From positions 42,642,521 through 42,706,520 of the forward strand of contig OZ007569.1 in the NCBI GenBank assembly GCA_963931925.1: a stretch of DNA of 64,000 nt, given 5' to 3'. This document shows, piece after piece, positions 24,312 through 36,500 of this stretch. The notes beneath the pieces were generated by a model. The model was not told the origin of the DNA, did no database searches, and worked only from the letters and a program-made list of their open reading frames with translations. Origin of the DNA: Onchidella celtica. Its lineage: Eukaryota > Mollusca > Gastropoda > Systellommatophora > Onchidiidae. Both the position numbers and the translations under genes were made by a program. Each line of letters begins with the position of its first letter. Position 1 is the first letter of the stretch.

Positions 24312-26881
24312 CCCTCGGCTTCCCGCACAATCTGCAGCACGTCCCAGGTATTGGGTAACTGACACACAAGTCCTCTGTGGGCGTGAACAGGAGGCTGCAG
24401 TTTCCACTGTAGAGACATTTCGATGGCGATATGAAGATTAGTTGTTTTTTAAATGTTTGTTTGTACGACAGTCAATCAATCATTTCCTTCCATGCCTGTC
24501 AGTCACTTAGGAGATCCGCCGATCTATCAGTAGTCCATCTATCTGTCTGTCAGTTTTGTTTGTCTGTCCGTCCCAGCGTGCATCCATCCATCCATCCACC
24601 CATCCATCCACTCACCTGATATCATCCGGACTCAAATCCTGACCCTGACAAATGTTATTGTGCTGCCCTTCATCGTGGTCAAACCGCGCTTGTCGGTTAT
24701 CATAGTCGTAATACCAGGTGCCCTCATTACTACCGATCACGTGACCACCCAGAACCAAAACCTGTTACAGAACACAGAAAAACAATAGTATACGTTAGCG
24801 GTATGTCGTGGGTCTCAATGACCCAGAAGGAATAAAATTATATCACTTCTAGTGATTGTTTCTTGCAATTCCAGATATTCCTCAATGATGTCATTACCCA
24901 TTTTCCCATAGTTTTAACATTTTAAAATATTCACATGCGTGCTCACTAACGCACAGACATTTTTAATATTTGTAGCGTCTGCAAGCTACCCCTTGCCCTT
25001 TCCCGTTGCTTGTTATACTGGTGACTGAGCACGTGTTCACTTCTTTTTTCATTGTGAACTCCGTGACCTTGCCCTCCCTTCCTTGTGGGTAGTTTTTTTC
25101 TTCGTAAATATTATTATGTTCCCGAACATTCGATAAAGGTGTAGCTATAGATGTTACGCCAAATTTGGCCTTGAGTGATGTAACTTAGTGACGTATTGAT
25201 ACGTGATTGGTTAGTTTGTGTGTTTCGGGAGAGGGCAGAGGTTACATTTATTTCGGGAACTTTTTATAGAAATACCTTTTGATCTATATGGACCCATGTG
25301 AGTGGTTGGTCGGTGAGTAAGTGAGTTTTCCTTCTCGTGTGGCGTAGGATATTTAGTTGTTCGCTGGTGCCTTCCTAGTATTTTATTGTTAAGATACAGT
25401 TATTAAACTTTGGTATTATTTAATCGATCGTCGGATCTCGTGTTTATTTATTCTACAGCTGTAATAGTTTCGTTTTCTAAAGGGTTGTAGTTAGATCCAC
25501 TAACTCCCCCTACTATAACGTGCCAGAACAACCTCAGCTGTTACACTATTCCTACCCGTACGTACGTGGGTCTCAAAGACACCGTACTTGTAAAGAAAAT
25601 ATTATTGTAGGATTTTATTGTCATACCCTTTGTCGTACGTCCGAGGGTCTCAGACACACCAGACTCCTAGAGAGGATTTTATTGTTTTAAAAGAAAATAC
25701 ACGCCACACTGTCTTGTAAAATACAGGTAATTAGCGTCCTCTCTCCTGACTGAACGGTTAGCTTGATACTGATAGTGAAGGTGTAATTACAACAGAATGG
25801 AAAAATTAGCGATAGGGATTGTTTTGTAGAATGTCTGATTGATTTTGTTACCTACTTCATGTGGCATCCCAGATGTTACAGTATCACTGTGAATTTCATC
25901 CAAATGATTACGTCAACAAAAGAAATACTGAGAGATATTCTGCTATTATTATTATTAGCCGACCCGGGCAAAGTAATGTTGCAAACTTTCCTTGCACCAA
26001 AACCAGCAGCAGATCTATGCCACATTACAGTGACACTTTGATTCGAAGCTAACACTAATAGACCTTTTTGTTACACCACAATTCCTTCCCAGTTATGATA
26101 AAATCGACTTTTGGCCAGTACTGTGTAATGAGTTGCTCAGAAGGAAATTTACGGTCACACTTTTTGATTCATGTCCGAATACTTTTCTGTCTGTTCAACT
26201 CACTTCTGGCTCAAAATCATCGAAGGTATGAAAAATATAGCCAACTTCAAGGCCAAATAAAGTATGCCCACGTACACCTCTACAGTTTTCTATGCTTAAT
26301 ATGATATTTTGTAGAATTTAAGGCATGATAACACTGGAGGCCTCACTTCCTTAATAATATGATTAGTAGTGGTAGTAGTTGTAGTAGTAGTAGTAATAAT
26401 AGTAGTAGTAGTAGCAGTAATAGTGATACTAATAAAATGCATCCCTACCACTCTACCCCCACCCCCCACCCCCCCCCCCACCCCCAAACCCCTCCAAAAA
26501 ATAAACCGCGACGTGTCTGCTACAGTTGTAACTAAGCTGCAATGACACTAAGGCAAAAATTTGCAAATGGGATTAAAGAAGTATACAAATTATTGTTTCT
26601 GATGCTACTAAAAATGTGTTCCCTCAATAATACAACCCGTATACAGGGTAAGTTTAAGATCAACCAGTCATATTATGATAACCCGGCTCATGTTGACTTC
26701 GCTGAACATTTGCTCGGTATGATAAAGTCACTTCACCAACCTCATGAAAGGAAATGCTGAACGATGATGGAAATGTGGGCGGGGTCGGATCAGGCAGGGT
26801 CAGTGACGTCACAAACCCGGCATCAGGTGACAAACTGCCAAAGATGACTCCAACCCAGCAGGTTCTGATGTAGGTGTGCAT
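24312..26881 (-). CDS. Gene A: secreted cysteine-rich protein, paralogue of gene B (partial, last exon not found)
   Basis: Three exons on the minus strand, none of them a long ORF. Exon 1 is 26741-26881: ATG, hydrophobic leader, then DPTPPTFPSSFSISFHE; donor GAG|GTTGGT. Exon 2 is 24616-24761: acceptor CAG, contains GTWYYDYDNRQARFDH and NNICQGQDLS; donor GTGAGT. Exon 3 is 24312-24406: acceptor CTACAG, contains CSLLFTPTEDLCVSYP and TCCRLCG; donor GTAAGAG. Phases join without a break, and each exon aligns with the same exon of gene B. The fourth exon (PDW...CP block) was not found here; the outer retrotransposon lies 1.2 kb downstream. The family resembles anonymous secreted proteins like plant At4g14100 (my recollection); function unknown. 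It is either a live gene with a distant last exon or a decaying copy. Confidence 0.72.
24575..24613. repeat. CCAT tetranucleotide microsatellite
   Basis: CATC/CCAT repeats directly abutting the splice donor of gene A exon 2 (intron side). Confidence 0.8.
24971..25545 (+). mobile_element. Possible solo LTR in intron 1 of gene A
   Basis: 575 bp starting TGTAGCG and ending TGTTACA, with flanks ATATT and CTATT that match at four of five bases. Inside are a TATA-like TTTTTATAGAAA near 25260 and ATTAAA near 25405, in the order expected of an LTR. No internal element is present. Family unknown; the call rests on end structure alone. Confidence 0.38.
25546..26340. other. Intron 1 of gene A, with a short imperfect tandem duplication
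   Basis: Two diverged copies of a sequence containing CGTACGT..GGGTCTCA..GACAC followed by GGATTTTATTGT lie at about 25558-25630 and 25632-25700. No exon was recognised. Confidence 0.4.
26357..26488. repeat. TAG/GTA trinucleotide and C-rich low-complexity tract
   Basis: GTAGTA-type repeats (26357-26425) followed by a C-rich tract (about 26455-26490), in intron 1 of gene A. Confidence 0.8.
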
Positions 26882-28636
26882 GGCCACGAAGCAGTTGTAG
26901 TTAAGTTCTACGTGGATGAAAGAAAGAGGGAAAGAACAAATTCAGAGACATTTTTTTCCCGTGTTTTACATAAAGTTTTAAGCAGTTTAGGAATGGCTGT
27001 ATTCGTGTCACCGAAATGGTTACAATCCTCACTCCAAAAATAGACAGGGATACACATACGCACGTTTACAATTATTTCGTTTCCAAGAAATGTGTAAAGA
27101 GTTGTGAAGAAGTCGTATTATATTCACCTGTGCTTGAAACATATGACGGGTGAGCGATTTAATTGGTTTTTGTTGTTGTTGTTGTTGTTATAGTTGTTGT
27201 TGTTGTTGTTGTTTTATAAGTGAAGCGCAAAATTTCTTGTTCACAAGAACTCCAGTTTTGTCAAGCTTGGTTGGGTGTGAGATTAATAACTGTGTTTTAA
27301 ATCACTTGGTGCTATATTTGTCGTGAACAGTACACGAGAGCACAAAGTGTCATATAAATTCAGTGTCACACCTCACCTAAACGTAGTAACGATGATGATA
27401 ACGTTTAAGCGGTGGTTTTCTCAAACTCCTAGTCTAAAATTTGTATTGTGACAATTAATGTTAAGTAGCAAACTGTCCTAGTTTTAGCCTACATCTTGTC
27501 TAAGCTTACTTAATTGTGTAATTTATGTGCCCATAAATGACAGATAAGAGATGTTATAAAATAAACTGCCCTAACAAGGCCTTTCCAATACATTACTGTG
27601 AATATAAGTTCATTTACAATTCCTCCTTCCCTGCCTATAATACAAATGTCCGTTTTCATATTTCCTACTAACAATGACGCTTACTTAACAAACAAACAAA
27701 AAAAAGTGTCTGTGTAGTTATATTAACTTACTCATTGTGTGCCACAGTACTATTACTACATCTGTACCTCAACTGCTGTTTTTGAGTAGTAAAAAGGAAA
27801 GAGTCATTGGGTGCCTTACCAAATTTAATGAGAAAGAGAGCGCCCTTTATGCCCAAGTGTATGAACTTGAACAGTGATACAGATTTTAATCAAAATGCCG
27901 AAGATCAGAGTCTACAAAAAAGGTAATTCATGAAAACTTTAGCAACGGCAGTATAATTATTGTTTGTTGCATCAAAGGACAACAACAACAAAAAAAATGC
28001 ATCTTCGTTTGACAGGCAAGGAGTTTATCAAACATTGGTACTCAAAATCTTTAAGCAGGGAGTGTTTAACAATTTTTAACACGTTTTGCTCCACATTTTT
28101 TGAGTGCCCATGCTCATTAACGCCTTGCATGGCAAAGGACGACTCACTGTCGTCCCATTTTCTTGCTAGAGTAACTCCTTACAGTGCACATACGCTACAC
28201 GCACCGCCTTTTGTCAACTAATGGCCACATTTGTTGAAAGAATCACCTGAGTGCCATTCCTCAAGAAATTATAACACATTCAAATTAAATACATTTTTAC
28301 ATACGCCAGAAAAATCATAAGAATAAGGAAGAACAATACTTACAGTGCAAAAATATCTTTAACCTATGATTTTTGGGTTTGACAATTAGCCTGTCCCGTC
28401 GCTATCATTGAAAATCAACGCGTTACTTAGTCCAGCTGGGAAGCATATCAGAGATGGTACACATAATGAAATAGCCGGTCACTGGTCATTTAAAAACTTA
28501 GATTCTGTTATCGTTGATGACCATGACCCTCGCTACACAGTAGTAGTTCTAACTGACCATTTCAACTTTGGCTCTCGCTGGCCAACTTTCAGTTGTTATC
28601 AGATTAATCATTTCAGTCTGTTTTCTTTTGGAAAGA
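26882..28636. other. Non-coding stretch upstream of gene A
   Basis: Expected to hold the promoter of gene A, but no clear TATA or CpG-rich block is visible. A GTT microsatellite lies at 27171-27212. No other gene recognised. Confidence 0.45.
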
Positions 28637-28822
28637 GTTCCGCACGGCATGACCACTCAGTCAAAATACCCTAACCTATCCCTAACCCTGAGCCTAATCT
28701 TGTCCCTAACCCTGTTCCTAATCCTTTGAATCAGAAAACAAAGGTTTAGTGTCAGAGAAAAGAACGGGGTTAGCTAGGAATAGATTTGGGGTATCTTGAC
28801 AGGGTGGTCGGGACCACAGAAC
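28637..28822. mobile_element. TIR MITE with telomere-like interior
   Basis: About 34-bp imperfect terminal inverted repeats: left GTTCCGCACGGCATGACCAC..., right its inverse ending GACCACAGAAC. They enclose a CCCTAACC-type repeat. 186 bp, non-coding. Confidence 0.6.
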
Positions 28823-30732
28823 TTTTTTTCTCTTTTTCTTTTTTTTTTTTTTAGTTTGTCCAGACTAAGTGTACTGCATGGCACCGTTGTTGTCATGGGA
28901 TGTATTTGAAATAAAATATTAATGCAGGAGTTCTTCCAAATTTTCTAACCATAGTGAAAGACGACCAGGCAATGTTTTTTGTCAGCACCGGTTCTTAAGA
29001 CAAACTCTCAGAGAAAGACGGAATTGTCGATGTTTGCTTTTAGATGAAGAAATGATACCAGTTTGTGAGTGCAAACCATCACTGTTGTTCACTATGCAAA
29101 CGATTTGCTTCCTCGCCGTTCATCATCTTCTCATTCTTCTTTTTTTCTGCTTTTCGGCCTCATCATCGCCATCTTAACTTTTGCGTCTTCTCCCTCTGGT
29201 TTTTTTTTGGTTTTTTTGCCTTTATCAGCCATCCATTCCTCACTAATTAAATAAAAAAATGTTATCATCATCAATTATTATATATTATTTTTCACGACTT
29301 GCCGATGCTTGGCACCATTTACTGACTAAATCATAGAAAGTACTGTATTATCTTCGAAATTTGTATCAGCTTACTGTCGCGAATGTGGTTTATAGCAATC
29401 GACTGCAATTCAAGAGGAAAACACACACTCGACGAACACACTAACTTTCCTACTGGAATTAGTTAACAACTCAAATGAATTAGTTTTGTCAGACCTGTAG
29501 GGCCACAATAATGTATTGGGTTAGCTGCATAAGATAACATATATAAATGAAATGACCGTCAGCGTAACTGCAAAATGAGAATACAATTTTAGAATGGACT
29601 AAAAGGTCCTAGTACTGGATCAAATATAACTAATGACTCATAGGATATTTAATACAAATTATAGTCTTCGCTGTCTCAGCACACGCCAGCTCCATTGCAA
29701 TGGCTCCTGTCATATATTCTAATACTGGCACTGCCTGGCTGTGACTCTAGGAGCAGACTCTCATACTGCTGGTAACATCTGAATTCTGACATACAATTAC
29801 AATGCATACCATTTTTCCCTGGCCATCAAGAACCAGGGAATATCAAATAGAGCGTTGCATGGTGGACAAAGTCCGGGTAGCTATTAGCTGGAGCTCGTCA
29901 TTTCTAGGCTCCTCATATAGATGGTCTGCTCTATTGCGTCTCTGTTCCGATCTGGCTCGAAATTAGCCGACCACTCCGCAGTGGATACTTTTCTGCATGT
30001 GATAATGGACATAGGTATGGGCTGACTTTTATAATGTCTAGCCACCTACCGTCCAAATCCCTAGATTTGATTGGTGCGGTCATGCGAGCTGAGCTCGCAG
30101 TATTAATTTATTCTATTGTGTTAGTCGGTTACGGCCTTGCACTAAGACAGACAAGGTCGTCTTCTAAATAGGTTAATAACAATTAAATCCAAAAATCTTA
30201 TTAACCTGACTCAGCACAATTCGTGCTTTCACGAACCACTGAATGTCAACAGTCAATTACAACCACCTCACACCCTCTAACAATGCTATTAAATCACGAA
30301 CTGGAGCTGCTCTACCATCCCTGGTTTACCTACACATATTCCTTTTTAACCATCTACAGTTTTTATGTCAAAAAAAAACACTCAAAACATGTTGCTCACG
30401 AGAACAGCTCAAGGACACTTCACTAGATTTTAAAAAAAACTCTGAATTCAACCCGTGGCCTAGCACGGCATTTACAAGCTTAACCTGCTCTTGACACTTA
30501 CAGTGGATAATCAGATCAAAACAAGATCACTGATAATAACCAATATTCAGGTGTCTTTTTTTAAAACGCACATTTTGCATGTCATTTTGTCCTCGTGTGA
30601 TGTCCACTTTCAGCTTTCATGGTTTTAATTTTAAATGCCATTCAATTCGGTGCACTTTTCCCTAATAGGAACAGCGTACGTAGTGGACTGATGTGCATGG
30701 GAGACTGTTTTCACAGGAATGTTGCTACAAGT
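28823..30732. other. Non-coding stretch; LTR- or promoter-like segment near 30.0 kb
   Basis: No gene recognised. On the minus strand a CCAAT-type ACCAATCA (about 30067-30076) stands some 40 bp upstream of ATTATAAAAG (about 30024-30034), a promoter-like pair inside a repeat-looking block from roughly 29640 to 30200. No TG...CA boundaries could be fixed. Confidence 0.35.
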
Positions 30733-31014
30733 ACGTAAGTCCCACAAAGTTTTTGCGCTAGGGGTAGTACTTTAAAGCCTTCTGTGACTCCAGAACTAGA
30801 GAACTCCTCTCGAAGGCCTCCTGAAATACTCCTAACAACAGTCGTAATTGATTGTTCTTTCAGATTTTCTTTTTGTCTTCCTCCTGAGTTTTGACTGAAA
30901 AGTTAGGGGACAGGGTCAGGGATTCGATAAGATCTAGGGTTGAGGATAAGGATGGATAGGTACGTATACGCACACGCAAGCTCCCCTAGCGCAAAACGTT
31001 TGGGGTGCGTACGT
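30733..31014. mobile_element. TIR MITE, copy 1 of a family present twice
   Basis: The left end ACGTAAGTCCCACAAAG...GCGCTAGGGG is matched inversely by the right end CCCCTAGCGC...GCGTACGT. The interior carries CTTCTGTGACTCCAGA and GGGATTCGATAAGAT, both shared with the copy at 61144-61435. 282 bp, non-coding. Confidence 0.7.
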
Positions 31015-32424
31015 GCTTATAACAACAGCCATTTCAGAGAGAGAGAGAGAGATGGGGAGAGAAGTGGTACACGGAGAGGGATGGAGGGCGGAGACAAGTT
31101 TATCCAGGGCAACCCCGGGAGCCTCAGCAGTCATGTCATAACTATTTCATCCGGGTGGTGAGTTAGACCACCATTTAGATTTCTTCTGGTCCCTGTGCCT
31201 TTCAATTTTGTTTCCTGTGCGAGACTAAGAAGACAGAAATGTTTTTTTTGACAAATATTGTGTGATCTACTTGAAGGATTTTTTTTTTGGGGGGGGGGGG
31301 GGGAGGGGAGGATTAAGTGAATTACAATATTATAGTGTATTTGAATAGTTTTTCTGCTCAACGAAAAACGTATAAAGACTTTTTTTAAATGCACTTCAAG
31401 TAAAAGAAAATACATGTAACGCAATGAGATTATCGTGATGGAAATAAAAATACAAGTATTAGTTTACACCTGCAAGAAGTTTTCGAAGTGCTTTCAACCA
31501 AGTTACCAATCAGCCTACCTTCTAATCTCACCTCATTTTGCACTGGAATAATCTCATTCATGCCAATCCCCCCGCCCCCCCCACCCCCCCCAACCCCTCA
31601 TTTTGCAAAATTACGTTTCACACGAGAGGTTTCATAATATTGATCAGTGATACCACAGTACAGAGAAACATTGTAATGTGTTACAGCTGACAGCTTCTTC
31701 ATCTGTTCAGTCTTTTAATAGAATTGCTCTTTGTTATAATTGTGTGGCTTTCGTTTCCACTTTATCCATCCCCCCCTCCCCCACCCACCTCCACCCTCCA
31801 TCCCACTTTTCACACACATATAGAGAGACACACTTACATACACACACCGAGAGCTAATGTGAGACAGAAAGGAGGAGAGACGGGGACTGGATAAGGAAAC
31901 AGAAAGGACAGGGAGAAAAAGCGGGGTGGGGGAGGGGGAAGGAGAGAAGGACAAATAGACACACACAGAATACAGACACGGTGAGAGAGAGGCAGAGATT
32001 AGAGAGAGAGACAGAGCGAGAGTAGGAAGAGACAGCGACAGAGAGAAAGAGAAATGAGAGGCAGACAGAGAGAATGAGACAGAAAGACGAAGAAAAAGAG
32101 AGACACCCAGACAGACGACAGACACGTACACAAACACCCACACACACACACCTACTGTTTTAAACGCCTCCTTCTCATCCATTAGAATTGTAAGTTGTTA
32201 CTAGGGTTAGTGCTAGGATAAATATTAATTACGTGCCATTGATCAGAGATCCCTAAAACCAAATCTTCAGTTCATGACTTTTTCACTGGATGAAGTAGAT
32301 CTAAAATCTGGACACAAACACACTCATACACACAAGTACACACATAAAACACATACATTTAATGCATAAAGCCAGCTATTTTAGACGTCCCTTTATCACC
32401 CTTTAGAAGTGCAAGTTCTTGTTT
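31015..32424. other. Low-complexity region (G-run, purine-rich tract)
   Basis: A G-run at about 31279-31295 and a purine-rich GAGA tract at about 31855-32150. The serine/leucine-rich open frames on the minus strand here are products of the repeat. No gene seen. Confidence 0.6.
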
Positions 32425-35400
32425 TATTGCCAGCATAAGTCTGATAAATCTGCCACACAAGTCTGACCAGAAAGATGCACAAGTCCAACCAGCTGGCCAA
32501 AAAATAACGACGTCTTACGCACAAGTCTGACAAGTTGGCCAAAAAATCTGACAAGTCTGACGCACAAGTCCAACAAGTTGGCCAAAAAAATTCAAACAAG
32601 TCCGATGCACAAATCGAACATGTTGGCCAAAATAAGTCTGACAAGTCCGACGCACAAGTCCAACTAGTTGTTTGGAAATTCCAACAAGTCTGTTGCACAC
32701 GTCCAACAAGGTAGCCGGATAAATTCCGACAAGTCTGATGCATCAGTTCGACAAGTTACCCAGAAATCTGGTAAGTCTGAAGCACAAGTCCAACAAGTTG
32801 GTTTAAAAATTGTGACAAATTTCTTGCACAAATAAAACAGGTCTGAAAAATCCGACATTTTCGACGTGAAAGTCCAAAAGTTCGCCCAAAAAGGTTTACA
32901 AATGTGACGCTCAAATCCGACAATTTAGCAGAAAAAGTCTGACAATTCTGATGTACAAGACAAAATGTGCGGAAGTCCAACAACTATCGCAAAAAAATAC
33001 GACAAGTCCGAAGCCCAATTCCGAGAACTTGGCCAAAAATTTTTGAAAAGTCTAACGCAAAATTCTGAGATAGAAAAAATATAATTTTGACAAGTCTGAT
33101 GCACAAGTCCGACGTTTGCCAAAAAATCCAAAACAATCCGATGTGGAAGTATAACAGGTTGGGTTGAGAAATTACGACAAGTCTGACACACAAGTCCGAC
33201 GATGTGACCAAAAAATCCGATAACTCCCACTCAGAAGTCTAACATGTTGACTGAAAAATTCTGGCAAAGTCCGACAAGTGGACCAAAAATTCTGGTGAAG
33301 CAGTCAGACAATTCGGCTAAAAATTCTGACAAGTCTGATGCACAAATCGAACAGGTTGCCCGCAAATTCTGACAAGTCCAACGTGAAAGTCCAACAAGTT
33401 GGTCGAAAAGTTACTATAAGTCTGATGCACAAGTTCAACAAGTTGGCTGAAAAAAGTCTGACAAGTCTGACGTGTAAGTCCAACAAGTTTGCCGAAACGA
33501 TACGACAGGGCTGATGCTCAAGTTTGATTAGTTGGCCAAAAAATCTGACAAGTCTGACAAGTTGGCCGAAAAATTACGATAGGTCTGATGCACAAAGTCC
33601 GACGAGTTGGCCAAAAAATCTGACAAGAATGACGCACAAGTGCGACAAGTTGGCCAAAAAATCTGACAAGTCTGTCGCACAAGTCCAACAAGTTGGCCAA
33701 AAAATTACGATAAGTCTGATGCACAAGTCCAACGAGTTGGCCAAAAAATCTGACAAGAATGACGCACAAGTGCGACAAGCTGGCCAAAAAATCTGACAAG
33801 TCTGTCGCACAAGTCCAACAAGTTGGCCGAAAAACTGTGACAGGGCTGATGCACAAGTTTGATAAGTTGGCCAAAAAATGTGAAGAGTCTGACGCACGAG
33901 CCCGAAAAGTTGGCCCAAAAATCCGATAAGTCTTATGCACAAATCCAACAATTTGGCTGAAAAATTCTGACTAGTCTGACGCAGAAGCCCGAAAACATGG
34001 CCCAAAAATCTGATGAGTCTGACGCACAAGTGAGAAACTTTGGCCGAAAAATCTAATAAGTCCAAGTTTGGCCGAAAAATTATGACAAATCTGTTGAACA
34101 AATAAAACAAGTTGGCCGAAAAATCTAATAAATCTAACAGTTTGGCCGAAAAGTTATGACAAATCTGTTCAACAAATAAAACAAGTTGGCCGAAAAATAC
34201 AACAAGTTCTACGTGCAAATCCAACAAGTTTGCCCAAAAATTTTGACAAATCTTACAAGTTTTCTGAAAAATTCCAAAAAGTCTGACGCATAAGTCCAAG
34301 AAGTTGACCGAAAAATCCAACAGGTTGGACAAAAATATCTGACAAAACTGAAGCACAAGTCTGAGAAGTTGGCCAAAACATTTTGAAAAGTGTAACGCAA
34401 AATTCCAAGATGGAAAAAAAAATAATTTCGACAAATCTGAAGCACAAGTCTGACAACTTGGCCCAAAAATCCGAAAAGTCAGACGCACAAGTCCAAAAAG
34501 TTGGTCAAAACGTTCTGACAAGTAAAACATGTTTTACGACAAGACTGGCGCACAAGTCCAACGAGTTGGTTGAAAAATCTGATAAGTCTGCCACACAAGT
34601 CAAACTAGTTGGCTGAAAAATTGTGACAAATCTGTTGCCAAAATAAAACAAATTGTCAGAAAAATCCGGCAATTCCGACGTGAAAGTCCAACAATTTGGC
34701 ACTAATGTGACTCTCAAATCCAATAAGTTACTTGCAAAAAAGATTCTGACAAATGTGACTCTCAAATCCGATAAATTACTTTCGAAGTCTGATGCACAAA
34801 TTTGATAACTTGGCCAAAAAATCTGACAAAACTGATGCACAAGTCCGAGAAGTTGGCGAAAAAAATCCAAAAAATCTGACTCACAAGTCCAACAAGTAGG
34901 TCGAAAAATTCTGGCAAGTCTGATGCACAAGTCCAAAAACTTGGCAAATAAATCCGATAACTCTGACGCACAAGTGAAACATATTGGCCAAAAAAGTCTC
35001 ATAATCCTGATGCACAAGTCCTATAAGTTGGCCGAAAAATCTAACCAGTCTGATAGGTTGGCCGAAAAATTATGACCAATCTGTTGCACAAATAAAACAA
35101 GTTGGCCGAAAAATCCGACAAGTTTGTCGTGCAAGTCCAAGAAATGGGACAAAATTTTTTGACAAATCTGACGCACAAGTCTTACAAGTTTTCCAAAAAA
35201 TTCCAAAAATTCTGACGCACAAGTCTAAGAAGTTGACCGAAAAATCCAACAAGTCCAACATGCAAATAATTTGGCCAAAATGTTACAACAAGTCTTACAC
35301 ACAAGTCCGACGAGTTGGCCAAAAAATCTGTCAAGTCCAATGCACAAGCCCGAGAAGTTGGCAAAAAAAATCCTATAAGTATGACTCACAATTCTAACAA

Positions 35401-36500
35401 GTTGGTAGAAAAATTCTGACAAGTCTGACGCATAAGTCGGACGAACTAAGCAAAAATCTGACAAAGATGTCTGACAGGTTGGATGAAAATCCCAACAAGT
35501 TTGATGCATAAGTCCAAGAGGTTGGCAGAAAAAAATCTGACAAGTCTGACTTACGAGTCCAAAAAGTTGGTCAAAAAATTTTGAGAAGTCTGATGCACAA
35601 GTCTAACAAGTTAGCCGGAAAAATTTCGACAAGTCTGATGTACAAGTCCGACAAGTTTTCCCAAAATTGAGATAAGTCTGACGCACAATTCTAAAAAGTT
35701 CGTCGAAAGTTCTGTCAAGTAAAACGTGCAAGTCCAAAAAATTGGACAAAATGTTATGACAAGTCTGACGCACAAGTCCGACAAGTTGGACAAAAAATCT
35801 GACAAGACTGACGCACAAGTTCAACAAGTTGGTTAAAAAATCTGATAAGTCTGCCGCATAAGTCCAACAAGTTGGCTGAAAAATTGCGACGAATCGCTTC
35901 CACACATAAAATAAATTGTCAGAAAAATCCCACAATTCCGACTTAAAGTCAAAAAAGTTTGCCAAAGTCTGAAGCAGAATTCCAAGAACTTGGCCGAAAA
36001 AATCCAACAAGTCCGATGTGGAAGTACAAGTTGGCCGAAAATTTATAGCAAATCTGACGCACAAGTTCGACGAGTTGGCCAAAAAATCCAATAAGTCTCA
36101 CACAGAAGTCCAACATGTTGGCTAAAAAATTCTGGTAAGTCCAAAGCACAACTCCGATGAGTTGACCAAAAAATCTGGTGAACAAATCTGACAATTTGGC
36201 CAAAAATTCCAACGTCTGATACACAAATTGAACAAGGTGGCCAAAAAATCGGACAAGTCCGACTTACAAATCCAACAAGTTGGTCAAAAAATTTTGTCAC
36301 ATCTAATGTACATGTCCAACAGGTTGGTTGAAAAAAATTGAGAAGTCTGACGCACAATGTCCGATAAGTTGGCTGGAAAATTGTGACAAGCCCGACGCAT
36401 AAGCCCGACAAGTTCGCTGAAAAATTCCAAGTACGATGTCCAAGTCCAACAAGTTGGCCGAAAATTACAACAAGTCTGACAAGTTGGCCAAAAAAGTCTG
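32425..36500. repeat. 43-bp satellite array
   Basis: About 4 kb of head-to-tail, diverged units with a period near 43 bp. In the most regular part (33.6-33.85 kb) each unit carries the blocks CAAGTTGGCCAAAAAATCTG, ACAAGTCTGACGCACAAGTC and CA. The consensus has no stop codon in any frame of the minus strand. Since 43 is 1 modulo 3, the frame rotates every unit, so long Leu/Phe/Cys/Trp-rich open frames run through the array (up to 318 codons at 33574-34530). I treat these as repeat-derived, not as genes. Confidence 0.93.

Noticed and set aside
31715-32182. 155-codon Ser/Leu-rich open frame on the minus strand
   Set aside because: Encoded by the purine-rich low-complexity tract; no domain and no splice or start context.
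33574-34530. 318-codon open frame, Leu/Phe/Cys-rich, with membrane-like stretches
   Set aside because: It is read entirely through the 43-bp satellite, and the same peptide repeat appears in all three frames. Better explained as a stop-free repeat unit than as a gene.
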